NCBI GenBank assembly: GCA_034509735.1
Contig: JACGWO010000004.1
Coordinates: forward strand, 13,559,395-13,623,394
DNA length: 64,000 nucleotides
Direction: 5' to 3'
Source: Sesamum alatum
Lineage: Eukaryota; Streptophyta; Magnoliopsida; Lamiales; Pedaliaceae
The translations under genes were made by a program, and so were the position numbers. Positions within the stretch are counted from its first letter, which is position 1. Each line of letters opens with the position of its first letter. This document shows positions 11,711 to 24,200 of this stretch, one piece after another. The notes beneath the pieces were generated by a model. The model had not been told where the DNA came from. It saw only the letters and a list, made by a program, of their open reading frames with translations, and ran no database searches.

Positions 11711-12274
11711 TGTTTTATTTTGGCAAAGACACCACTAGGCTTTCTGTTGTGTTTTTACTTTTGTTTGAACAGACATTGTAGATTTAAATTCTGTTATTTA
11801 TAAAATCTCATCGACTAATAATAATAATAATAATACTTTTTAAAAAAAAAAAAAAAACAAAGTTAATCCGAATTTTAAAAATACCCAACCTACATCCCCT
11901 CGAAAAAAAAAAATACGCGGATCCCTCGCCTTTTTGACTATTTTGGATTCTTGAAGATTAGAACAAAAATTATTTTATTATCTTCACGACATTAAATACC
12001 CGTGACCTGAATATTTATCACTGCTTTTTGCCATTCCTTTACGCACGTGGCGACTTCTGCTCTTTGCTTCAAGAAAATGGAAGAGTTGATGTCAAGACTC
12101 TCAGAAGAAAGCAATTTAGGAGCAATTTAAGGCCTCATTTTGTGTTTGCTTCAAGCAACCAACCTATATTATTTTACTGATTAAACACACAAACACACAC
12201 ACACATATATATATATATATGCGCTTCTTGTGAGACTTTAAGGTCGATATAACATCAGAAGTAGCAAAGGAATT
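11711..12274 (+). promoter_or_regulatory. Upstream and leader region of the rhamnogalacturonate lyase gene
   Basis: This region lies between a foldback element and the lyase start codon. It holds a G-box core CACGTG (12,044–12,049), a possible 17-codon upstream frame (12,077–12,130), and a (CA)n(TA)n microsatellite at about 12,187–12,220 that could supply a TATA-like element some 55 bases before the ATG. The transcription start is not evident. A poly-A/T rich block at 11,818–11,860 is low complexity. Confidence 0.4.
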
Positions 12275-15200
12275 ATGACGTCTGTTACTGTGAAATTGGT
12301 TGTTGAAGATGAACAGGTAATTCATTGATTTATTCGATGATAAAATCCATGCAAGTATATACTAAATGCAGAGATATACTTTTATTTTTATGGATGAAAA
12401 GCAATAAATGAAATCTTTTTCATTTTTATTTTTGTTTTTTCGATTAGACAGTGAATAGAGTTTCATATGAAAATTAGAATTGCCAAAAAATAAATCTTAA
12501 ACTTACTGGATAGAATAATTAATCTAGTAGGAGAATTACACTTTTGGTCCTTTCGATTTCGGTCTAAACAATCTTCAGTTATACTGCTGGTCTCGAAGAT
12601 GGTACGTCTTCAATTTTGAATGTTTAGGGACTGAAATCAAATAAATGGTATTATTGGGGTCCAAAAGTGTAATTCTGCTTTGATCCAGCCATTTATGGAC
12701 TTTAGATTTGAAATGGGAGAACATGAATCGCATCTGTATTTGAGTCTTATAACATAAAATATTTTAGATTAGGGATAATTACATTTACACTCCTAACTTA
12801 TGAATAATTTATACAAATCATTCACGTATTTTGCATAATTATAGAAATCACTCCTGACAGTAACAAAATAAGGGTAGTTTGTGTAATGATGTTAATATTT
12901 TTTGGGGTGTATCTATAATTTTTAAAAAAATAGGGGATGGTTTGTATAAATAATGTTGATATTTTGATGATGTATGTGTAATTATCTAAAAGATATGTGT
13001 GATTTGTATAAACAGACCAAAGATTAGGGGATGTAAATGTAATTATCACTTTAGATTAATTGAAGAAGATAATTCAAGGAATTTGGGAGCAAATATATTT
13101 TAGCATTTGGATACTTATGCAAGGTACAAGACTTTTTTAACCTCAAAAGGAAGGGTAAATTACATGATCAAGAAAGAGAGGGAATTAAATTACCAGTGAA
13201 AAAAAAATATATATATATATATATGTATAATATATATAAATATATAGAGAGAGATGGGGGGGATTTCCTTGCACGTTTGGTGAAAAGCTTTTCTAATGAA
13301 TTTATTGTGGTTTTATTGGGGAAAATTGCAATGTTTGCGTCACAAGTTAGTCTCGTTATGATTTTGATTCGTTGTTTTTAAACTCATCATATTTCATCTC
13401 ATAATTTTAAAAAAAATTCAAATAAGTTAATTTGTGGGACGTAAAATATCTTTTCTCGATTTATCGCATTGTCCCTTGTGTAAAAGTACTAATTAGCACA
13501 AAAATTTTATAAACAAGAAAAAGAAAAGGGCAATATAACTATAAACATATTTTTGTCTATAAGTATTTTCAAGGAGATTGTTGCATTTAGCCTTTTTTCT
13601 GTTGTGTTATTGTTCAATCCAATCCTCAATAATCATTTTAAGAAGCAATGTCATACATTGTTTGAAGATATATATATTCGATAAATTACAACTATCTCCC
13701 CTTAGGTTTGACATAATTACAAATACTCTCTCGTTGTTTAAAAAACTACAAATACTTTCCTGAGGTTTGTAATTTTTAACCAAAGGTCTGAAATTGATCA
13801 TTTTGCCCTTGAATTTTTTATTAAAATTGTAGAAAAGTCAGCCGAGTCAAATTGTATTATTGCTCCTCTGTGTAAAAAACTTAAGAAACATCTCCCTGTG
13901 CATTGTAGTCAAAAAAATTTTAAGAATTAAATAAAAGATAATTCGTGCATAGGGGCATTTTGGTCAGTTCACTCATAAAATGGATGGAAATGGGTTATTT
14001 GTAGTTTTTCAAACGACGATGGGTATTTGTAATTATGTCAAACCTCAAAAGTGGTAGTTGTAATTTACCCTATATATATATATATATACTAATATAAAGA
14101 AAAATTATTTTACTTACATAGAGCGGTTACTTACACCACGACACCAATTTTTACTATGACAATAATACCCTTATTTATTTATTTATTTATTTTTTAAATA
14201 TGATTTGTTGATTTATATAAATTTTTTATTTATAATAATATATTTTAAAATATAAAATATTATTTATTATATACACGTAGGACGATGTGATAGTATCTAT
14301 ATAAATTTATTTGCAGGTTGTGTTAGACAATGGGTTGGTGCAACTTACTTTAACAAATCCAGGGGGCCTAATAGTTGGAATATGCTACAATGGACTTGAC
14401 AACTTGCTTGAGCTCAATAACCCAGTCTTAAATGGAGGGTACGTTCGTCGCATCTTAATTACTTAATTATTGGGGTAAATTGCATTATCATCATCTAAAT
14501 ATGATTTAATAACACTAATACTTTCTATCCTGAGCAAAATTACAAGTATAGCTCCCAAAGGGGTATCGATATAATTCATCCCAATTATATACTTGTAAAT
14601 GCTCATGTATGAAAGGGGTACTTGTAATTACAACTACAACATTAAGGGATATGTTCTATAATTTGGCAAAGATAAGTGATATTTATATAATTAAACATAA
14701 CATTAAGAGGTGTTGATGTAATTTATTCGAATTATTGTGCTTTTAAATAGGGACGAGCCACACCAAAATTTATAGTATCAAAAGTAAAATTAATGATAAG
14801 GATAGTTATCTTTTTCTAAAATTAATTTCGTAAAACTAAACTGAGCAATATTAATTTCGTTATCTTTTTAATAATTCAATATGCATACCTAATATATGCC
14901 AAAGATCATTTAACAAAACGGCTTTTACAACGAAATTTGGTACACTACAAAAAATATGACATTTAACCATGGCTAATCGTCATGGTTAATACTATATAGT
15001 CGAAGCAAATAGTAATTGACCATGGTTACGCAACGGTTGTCAGTCGTGGTTTTTGCGAGAGTGGCTAAAACATTTGTCGTGGCAAATGTTTTATTAGCCA
15101 TCACAAATGTTTTTACCACGGCTCTTAGCCGTTGCAAATAAGTTTTTCATGGTGAAAAAGCTTGGTTTTGCATCAATTTTTATTTTATCATAATTAATAA

Positions 15201-18200
15201 TAATTATTTACCATGATTTTTAGCCATAGTCATTAAAATTGTAGCTAATAGTAATTTTTTTTTGGTGGTAATAGATATTAAATTTTTTATAAATTCATTA
15301 AATCTAAGATGTTATTGTCCGTTTTTCTATGTGTGTTATTACGTATTAAACGTTTAAAGTATTATCTTTCATCTTATTTTATTTATTTATTTAACATAAA
15401 ACTAAAAAAATAATCTACTTGTAATTATTCGACCCCTTAAAGTCCAATTCTGAATCCACCCCTGATCCTAAATACTGCTCAGATGTGGAAAACAGAAGAG
15501 GGCATGTTTTATGGCGGGATAAATGTAATTTACCCCATGTGATATAAGAAATGAGCAAAAATCCTCCTGTGAAAAAATAATTAATAAATTATCCTCTGTG
15601 ATCTTAAGATGAAGCAAATTGCCTCCCTATATTTTTCCTTGATATGGGGGTAATTTGATTCATTTCTCAAAACACAGGGAGGTAATATGCTAATTATTTT
15701 TTCACAGGGGGATTTTTGCTCATTTCTTATATCACAGGACGGTAAATTGCATTTATCCCGTTTTATGGCGGATAAATATTGTAACGATGACGACGATTCA
15801 CATTGATGGTGAGAAATTCGGGAAATGAATAGTTTAAGCACGTTGTCTCGAGTTGTAACGAGGGAATGCAAAGACAAGAAAATGGAATGTAGAACTTCTA
15901 TTAATGTTGTGAAAAGTGAATTACAAAATGAGATTCACCCCCTATTTACAGTAAATTTCAGGGGGTGAAATTACAATGTTATCCCTCAACTCCCCTCAAT
16001 CCTACGGCTTAGATTAAACTGTCGAGGGCAGCTTCGTCATTTCACGTCCCCCACTTCCTTTGTAACTTCTCCCAGGTAACCACCATCAACTTCCATCCAA
16101 ATTCCTTCAATGGTACTAATGTAATTTTCTTAAAATCTTGAGGGTATTTTCGTAATTTCCCTTACCCTAATTTCCTATCACTATCAGTAGCCCCCCAACT
16201 TCCAAATGCTTCTGGAAAGTTTGGAAGTTCTAACAGATAATTTGATCTTGATTCATCTTCCTCTTCTTGATAATGTTCCCTTTTGATGTAGAGTCTTTTT
16301 TTTTCTGGGATTCCTCTTGGCACAAATCCTCCTTCTACTGGAGCTCTTTTTCCTTCTTGTTCCTTCTTCTATTTGGGCTCTTTTTCCTTGACTTTCTACT
16401 TCTGCCACGGGTTTCTTCCTTCTTGGGACCCTTCTTCATATAGGCTCTTTCTCTTTCAACTCTACTCTTGGTTCAACTCCTTCCCTTGATGGGATTCCTT
16501 GTCTTCTATGTGTACACTTGGTGGGATATTCTGACTTTCTTCCTCTTGCTTTGTTCAGTCTACTTACATGGTCTCAACCACATTCCAGAAAGATGTCGAA
16601 ACGAGTTGGCTCGAGTATATGGCTCTTCATCTCTTTCCTTGCAGTAGTTTTTGTTCTTCGACTTCCAAAAGTCATCATTCGTTAATCTGGAAGAAATAGA
16701 AATAATTTGCCAATCCGAAAAAATTTTAGGATGTCACGCACTTCAAGAAAATGTCCAACGAGGTGTCGTCGGGGTTCGTCAATGGTGGATCGAGGCAGAA
16801 TCTGGCCGAGGCGCACGCCTCGGCCTGGACGTGCCTCGGTCGAGGCGAGACGCCTCGGCCAGAGTCTGGCCATGGCCCCCCCCTCCTCGGTCGGATTTCA
16901 GTCGAGGTTGTCTTGTTGCCCCTCCTTCCTCTCTTGCTTGCTGAAGTGGTCGATTTCGATCACGAAGTGATTTTGGTTTAGGGCACTAGGAACGTTCATC
17001 TGATTTGCTAGATTTTTCCAGAAATTAAAGTTAGGAAAAAGTTGAAAACTCCTCGATTTCCTTCGATAGCGCAAGCCCCCCGCTTCAAACCTCGAGGTCG
17101 CGCGTCAGCCAATCCGCTCCTAATTCTTTCGCGTACTTTAAAGAGTTTCTTCCGGCGTTGCGGGATCTTGGTGCCACTTCCTCTCTTGTGGCTTTTCGAT
17201 ATTCTGTTCATCCTTGGGAGAGTTGTTGAGGACTCGTTCTTCTAACCCTTCCTCTCCACAGTTGTAAACATTTTTTTCTAGAGGCTTAGTGTGTTGTTTG
17301 CAAGCGCGATTCGCGAGTCCGTTCTCGCTTTTCGTCATGGAAGGGAGATGTTGTTGCCCGCTCCCTCATCCTCTGCAACCTCGTATGCCGCCGTGGTGGC
17401 GAGGGGGACCTTGCCCCTTTGATGATTACTTGTGATTGCGTTGCGTTGCGTCACATTTGTATCACCTCGTGTCACAACGCGTCATGTTGACCTTGTGTTG
17501 CACCATATATTGCGTTGCGTCAAGTTGCACCGTGGTGCGTCCCATTGAGCTTTTTGGAAGCTCTGTAGGAGTTCCCTTGGTTGGAACACTCTTGGACCTT
17601 TGTGGGAGGTCTTTGTCATTTTTTGGGAACTTTTTAAGGGTTCATTTTTACATGTTATCAAACTTGGTTTCTCTATTGTTATTAAATTGTTTTTTTTTTT
17701 TTAACTAAATTTCAAATGTAAGGGGCAATCCCCCTCTTATAGGTAAAATAATAAACTAAATACCTTATAAGTAAAGTGTTGAGCTGAATATTAAGGTGAA
17801 GGGTAACCCCCCTCTTTTTGAATCAAATGTCAGCGTGAGGGGCAATCCCCCTCTTTCAAACAAGATATTAAAGTGAGGGGTCATCCCCCTCTTTTAGATG
17901 AAATATTACTGTGAGGGGCAGTCCCCCTCTTATAAATAAGATGTTAAGGTGAGGGGTCATCCCCCTCTTTTAGGTGAAACATTAACACGAGGGGCCATCC
18001 CCCTCTTTTAAATAAGGTGTCAATGTAAGGGGCAATCCCCCTCTTTTCAATGTGAGGGGCCATCCCCCTCCAACTTTTCAATGTGAGGGGCAATCTCTCT
18101 CTTCTACATAGAATATTAATGTGATTTGAGGGGTCGTCCCCTTTTTTTAAATAAAATATTAATGTGAGGGGTCATCCCCTATTTCAGATAGATAACGTGT

Positions 18201-21200
18201 TAAATGTACTAACACAATAAAGTTTAAACAGTAAATCTGTAACAAGTAGATAAAAGTTGGACATTTTATTACCGTAATTCTGGGTTACAAAGAGTTTGGA
18301 AAAAAAAGGATATACAACATTATAACATTTCTTGAGGTTTAGCAATATTCCTCGTATGTGGATATTTCCTTCTCGTTCATTTTCCACTACTCGATGCAGT
18401 CATACTTATTTAGCGTTCACTTTGGCCATGTTTCATGTCTCATTGACTAGATTGAATGGGGGGCTCTCCCGTGCCTCGTCGCGGGGTGGTTCGCTATTCC
18501 CTTAAAACTCCCGGGCGTCCTTTCACCCAGCTTCTTTTAGCTTCTTCTAATCTTGTCCCGAAATCTTGGATGACTATCCTATTGGTTACTTCTGCCTACC
18601 CGTCAGAACGGGGAGTCACGAAGGTCCATACTCTTTGCTGGGACGTGAATCACGTCGGCATGTTCTTGGCACCCTCGGAGTTCTTCACTAAGTTCCATGC
18701 ATTTCCACATGTGTCTTCACTGCGGGGCTTGGTGTGTTGTTTGTCTACCTCCGGAGTGATCATGCAGCCTCCCTCATCATACTCTGCTTAGTCCTCGCCG
18801 ACGTATCTAAGATGTGGTTTGCAAAAAATCTCTCTTATGCAGCTTACTTTCAATTACCATGAGCTTTGCTGACCTAGCTCGAATTACCCTTGCTTCCTTG
18901 GGGTTCTTCGGAGTCTTGAAGAAAAATCCCAAATTCCCAATCTTCCTCCAGGTCTTCTTCCCATCTTGGTAAAACACTCTTCACCATCAAGACCTCTTCC
19001 CCCCCAACATCCACTTCGTGTCGATCTTCACTTAGTAGAGTTATTCTCTCGCTCTCCAAAGGAGCCAATGAGCTGGCTGACTTAATGAGTTAGTTCGTCT
19101 CTTCCTTGTACGACCGCGGGATTTGTTCTATTGTGAACTCATCCAGCTTCCTTTATAATGCTTGGATGTTTGCTAAGTACTTGGTCATCTACTCCCCCCG
19201 CTTCGTGGCCTCCATTCCACTACTAGACCGCAAGTTGGAATCATCTGATTCCCCAGCTTCGTGGCCTCCATTCCACTGCTAGTCCACAAGTTGGAAGTCG
19301 CTATCCACCCTCGCATATGTCACTCATGCTTTCTCCCCCTGCATATGTCACTCCCATGGCGCAAGTCAACTTTCTCCCCTTGCATATGTCGCTCATGTGA
19401 CACAAGTCGGCTTTCTCCTTTTGCATATGTCGCTCCTGTGATGCAAGTCTGCTTTTCTTCCCTTGCTCAGCGCATCACACTCCGACTCGTTCTTGGATCT
19501 GCTGGCAACACTGCTACCTTCCCGCCAAAGATGATACGGTTGGCATCACGTCCTATTGCTCTCATTGCAACTCCTTCAGCTCGCCTTGCTCTCTGAGCGA
19601 CTCTTGCTTTGTATCCCTTCCTATTGGGCCTCCCGAGGTAACCCTCATAACGCAAGCAGTTGGGAGGTTGTCCATGCTAGCTCATTCCGCTTCCTGCTTC
19701 ACTCCCACGTGCCTGTCTCCAGAAGCGGTTTCCTGGAGCTCTTGTTTCCTTTATCCCACGAATTCTCATAAGTAATCTCTTCGGATCAACTCCTGGACTT
19801 CTTTCTCCAAGTAGTGGCATTCCTTCGAGCTATGGTCTCGATTTGTCACTTGGCTGCACCGAGCGTTTGAGTCCGCGAGGTCCGGGGGGTGTATTGAGCT
19901 AAATCCCCCGGGGGCACATGTCCGCGTTCATGCTTACTTCCTTCTGCCCTAATTCTGTGGCCCTTCCGACAGCTTGGGCGGATGCATCCTCCACCGACTG
20001 GCGAAGAGTCTCGAGAGTTATCTGAATAACTGGGGGTGGAGATGGATCCTCGACCTCTTCCTACCTCTCTTCCTCCTGGGTACGCTGGTGGATTTTCCAA
20101 GGCACGGTCTTGCTCCTACTGAGGTGGAGCCTCGACCTCTTCCTGCCTCTCCTCCTCCTGGGTGCGCAGGTGGATTCTCCAAGGCGCGGTCTTGCTCCTG
20201 CTGAGGTGGAGCCTCAGCCTCTTCCTGCCTCTCCTCCTCCTGGGTACAAAGGTGGATTCTCCAAGGCGCGGTCTTGCTCCTGCTGAGGTGGAGCCTCGGC
20301 CTCTTCCTGCCTCTCCTTCTCCTGGGTGCGCAGGTGGATTCTCCAAGGCGCGGTCTTGCTCCTGCTGAGGTGGAGCCTCGACCTCTTCCTGCCTCTCCTC
20401 CTCCTGGGTGCGCAGGTGGATTCTCCAAGGCGCGGCCCTCGACCTCTTCCTGCCTCTTCTCCTCTTGGTGGTGCTCCGGTGGATTCTCCGAGGCGTGGGC
20501 CACGCCCTCTTCCTGCCTCTCCTCCTCCTAGCGGTGCGCCGGTGGACTCTCCGAGGCGTGGGCCTCGACCTCTTCCCTTCCTCTTTCAGGATCTTCTTGC
20601 TCCACGTTCGCACTCCTTGCTCTTGATCGAGTGTTCATCTTCGATGCCTAGACTAGTTTCCCACAGACGGCGCCAAGCTGATGGTGAGAAATTCGGGAAA
20701 TGAATAGTCTAAGCACATTGTCTCGAGTTGTAACAAGGGAATGCAAAGACAAGAAAATAGAATGTAGAACTTTTATTAATGATGTGAAAAGTGAATTACA
20801 AAATGAGATTCACCCCCTATTTATAGTAAATCTCATGGGGTGAAATTACAATATTATCCCTCATCTCCCTCAATCCTACGGCCTAGATTAAACTGTCGAG
20901 GGCAACTTTGTCATTTCACGTCCCCCACTTCCTTTGTAACTTCTCCCAGGTAAACGTCATCAACTTCCCTCCAACTTCCTTCAATGGTACTAATATAATT
21001 TTCTTAAAATTTTGAGGGTATTTTAGTAATTTCTCTTACCCTAATTTCCTATCACTATCACACAAAATAGAACAGTCCATGCAATTACAATAAAAATGAT
21101 CTGATTTTTCTTATCTAAATATATGACACTCAATTTGATTTCAAAAATGTTATCAAGTAAAAAATCGTCTTCTTTCCTTTTCTTTAAATCGAAAAATGTA

Positions 21201-24200
21201 CTAATCTACACCAATAAATTTTTAATAAATAATTCAAAAATACAATAAAAAGAATTAATGTTTTCTAAATTCACACATTGCAATTAATGTCAAATTCTTA
21301 ATGTTTTCCTATATATGCTCTTTTGAAAGGACAAGTTGGCTTGCTGTTGTTTTCATAAAAGTCTTGATCGTATTTATCTATACTAATATAAAAAAATAAA
21401 ATGAAAATTTTGATTTTACTCATAACGAGCGGTTACTTATACTACAATACTAATTGTTATTATAAGAATATCCTTAAGTTGGTTCTTTTCTATATTTATT
21501 TCTTCTTTTCTTTTAAAAAATTATGATGTGTTGGTTTATATATAATTTTTTTATTTATAATATATTTTAAAATATAAAAAAATAATTATTATATACACTC
21601 AAAAACAGCGTCGTACCACATCGTCTAGTGTAATAAAAAAAAAAGAAAAAAAACTATTATAAAGCATAACTTGCATCCACAAAAATATATGCAGGTTTTG
21701 GGACCTTAACTGGAGCGAAGCCGGTAGTTCTGGCACACGAGGAAAATTTGACACGTAAGTGTCCACTATACTTCATTGGGTTAAATGCATTGTCTCGTAA
21801 CTTAAATTATTTGACGTTTTCATTTTTTAATTTTTGAGGGTAGCATTTAGGTATTGTATTTTTTTAATTTTTGCGATTTCAGGCCTTTTATTCGTCGGAG
21901 TTCAACTCCAACAGCGAGAAGGGTGAATTCCGAGGAAAAAATGATCGGTATCGCGAAAATTAAAAAGATACAAAACTAATTAAAATGTTATCCTAAAAAG
22001 TTAAAAGACAAAAATATTACATAAATGGTCTAATAGGAACAAAAACCTCAATTTTAAAATGTAACACGAGAGGCACATGCATTTTTCCGACAATAAGAGT
22101 GAACTTCGAAGAAAAAATAACTACAATCACGAAAGTTAAAAAGATACGAGACAAATGCTACCCTAAAAAGTTTTCTACGGAGATATTGAGTTTAAACTAC
22201 TCGCACCCCGACTTTTTCTTAAAAATTCAACTTAGAGAATTCTCGGGTGAGCTTGTAAGTCTTTTACATTAATATTTTAATGAGAAAATTGCAAATTGGA
22301 TCTTATACTATATAGGAAAATTTTAAAATTATAGGATAAAAGTATTAAGATGAATTTGTACAAGATTAAAATTGTCACCCGTTATACTTATGTCACTAAA
22401 CATTTTCTTCTATTTTATAGAATATTTGAAAGGAAATAAAATATTATAAAGTGTATCATAAACTTATTAAATGAACAACCTGTAAGATTTAAAAATAACA
22501 TGTTACGAGTTTACACACCAGCTCTTTTATGAAAAAGTAAAGAGTTTTGAATTTTATTTTTGAAATCTATCATTATGAAACTCCTTCAATTTTATAACAA
22601 AATTATTACTACTGACATTTTACAAGCTTTGTCATTTTATTTTATTCAAAACTTTCAAAAAATTATTTTATAAATAAAACTTAATATCTCATATACTCTA
22701 AAAATATGTTATAAGATGTAGAAAATCTTTGAAATACGTATACAAATCTCGAATTCATCCAAATGTCACCGCTGCATATGGAGAAGAATCTACTTTCCTG
22801 CAGGATCGAAGGAATTGATTTCCAAGTTATAGTAGAAAATGAAGAACAAATTGAAGTATCATTTAAAAGGACGTGGGATCCATCAATGCAAGGAGAGCAT
22901 GCCCCCCTGTCCATAGACAAAAGGTGACAATATTGTTCTATTGACTTAATTTGTATTTTTAGTTCGATAGGTATAGTTGTTGGTACTTTAATTTTGTAAT
23001 TTGTTAGGGTTACAAAATGATTGTTTACATTTTTCAATTTTGCGATTTTAGCATAAAATTGACTGAAATTTTTAACGTTGGCTGGAATTATGAAATCACT
23101 TTCCAGCCAAATTTATCATAAAACACTATAAGAATATAGAAGATTAGCGACAAAAAAATCAATTGACAATTTTAATATTTTCACTGATTATATATATTTA
23201 GTGACAAGACTGTTTATTTTGTCACAATAATAAATTTTATGATTTTAATAATTGTTATTATTTTCTAACCATTATTATTAATGATACAAAAATGTGCACA
23301 AAGTTGTCACTAAATACATTTAGTGACTCGTGTATAGTGACAACCTAGTGACAATACATAAATGTTATCACTATATTGTGTTGCCACTAAGTTGTCACTA
23401 TAAATGTGTCACTAATTGTATTTAGTGACAATTTTACACACAATTTTTGTCAGTAATAATTATATACTGACAAGATGAAAAATATTGTCACTTGATATAT
23501 ATTTTTAGTGAATACTTTTAAATTATCATTTAATATTTTTGTCATTAATATCATATTTTCTTGTAGTGAAATCACAAAATAAAAAAATACAATCGGACTA
23601 TTTTATAACCCTAACAAGTTACACGACTAAAAATACATTTAAGTAAAGCTTTTCTGCAACTCATTATGATGCTAGATACATACATATATACACGTATATA
23701 TATATATCTATTGTAATTTTGATGATGAATGTGATTTAGGTTCATCATGCTTCGTGGTTCCTCGGGCTTCTATTCTTATGGTATTTACCAACACCACGAA
23801 GATATGCCTGCATTCAATCTGAATGAAACCAGAATCGCTTTCATGCTCAGGAAAGAAAAGTAAGCATATGATGTATTTTCTCTAGTTAACATAAACTATA
23901 GGGTATATTACCTTTGACACACCCTAATCTTAAATCTAATTATATAAGTATTTTTTATATTTTATAAAATTATAATTGCACCTTTAAGATTATAGTTGTA
24001 ATTACAAGTAGGTATATCCTGAAAGTAAATTACATGGACGCGCCTTTAAGAAGCGTACTTGTAATTTTTTGGGAAATTTACGTCCTACAAGTTAACTTCT
24101 CTGCGGTTTTGGTCCCATTTTTTTTAACACGTCACATTGCATCACATTATAACTCAAAAAACTTACAATTTTAGCCCCAAGCCTTATTTCTGTAATAAAT

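Larger units (their letters stand above)
15804..21060 (-). mobile_element. Non-autonomous LTR retrotransposon (5.26 kb) inserted antisense in lyase intron 2
   Basis: Two direct LTRs of about 382 bp (15,804–16,186 and 20,679–21,060) begin TGATGGTGAG and end CACTATCA on +. A Gypsy-style primer site and polypurine tract place its transcription on −. The 4.5-kb interior has no recognisable protease, RT or integrase. It is filled with minisatellite-like repeats, so it depends on enzymes from elsewhere (LARD-like). I count roughly two dozen differences between the LTRs, about 6%, mostly transitions, so it is an old insertion. Flanks CACAT/CACAA suggest a 5-bp target duplication with one change. Confidence 0.85.

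Noticed and set aside
12187..12220. TATA box for the lyase gene
   Set aside because: The TATA string is part of a (CA)n(TA)n microsatellite, so its promoter role cannot be told from sequence.
16651..16981. Three overlapping frames on + and one on − near a GC-rich patch
   Set aside because: They mirror each other in a GC-rich stretch of the LTR element interior, and no protein family is recognisable.
17717..18182. CRISPR-like array (palindromic repeats with spacers)
   Set aside because: The context is a plant LTR element, the spacers are short, AT-rich and related to each other, and no cas genes are present.
18456..18791. 111-aa frame on +
   Set aside because: It lies in the LTR element interior, antisense to its transcription, with no known motif.
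20018..20613. Proline/arginine-rich proteins of 160 aa on − and 125 aa on +
   Set aside because: They arise from the 82-bp minisatellite, which is open in several frames on both strands. No conserved domain.
14080..21640. Helitron pair in lyase intron 2
   Set aside because: Only the opening resembles a Helitron. I could not fix the 3' hairpin or the A/T target, so they are listed only as dispersed repeats.
22681..23037. 118-aa frame on −
   Set aside because: It is antisense to lyase exon 4, whose splice sites and homology are clear on +.
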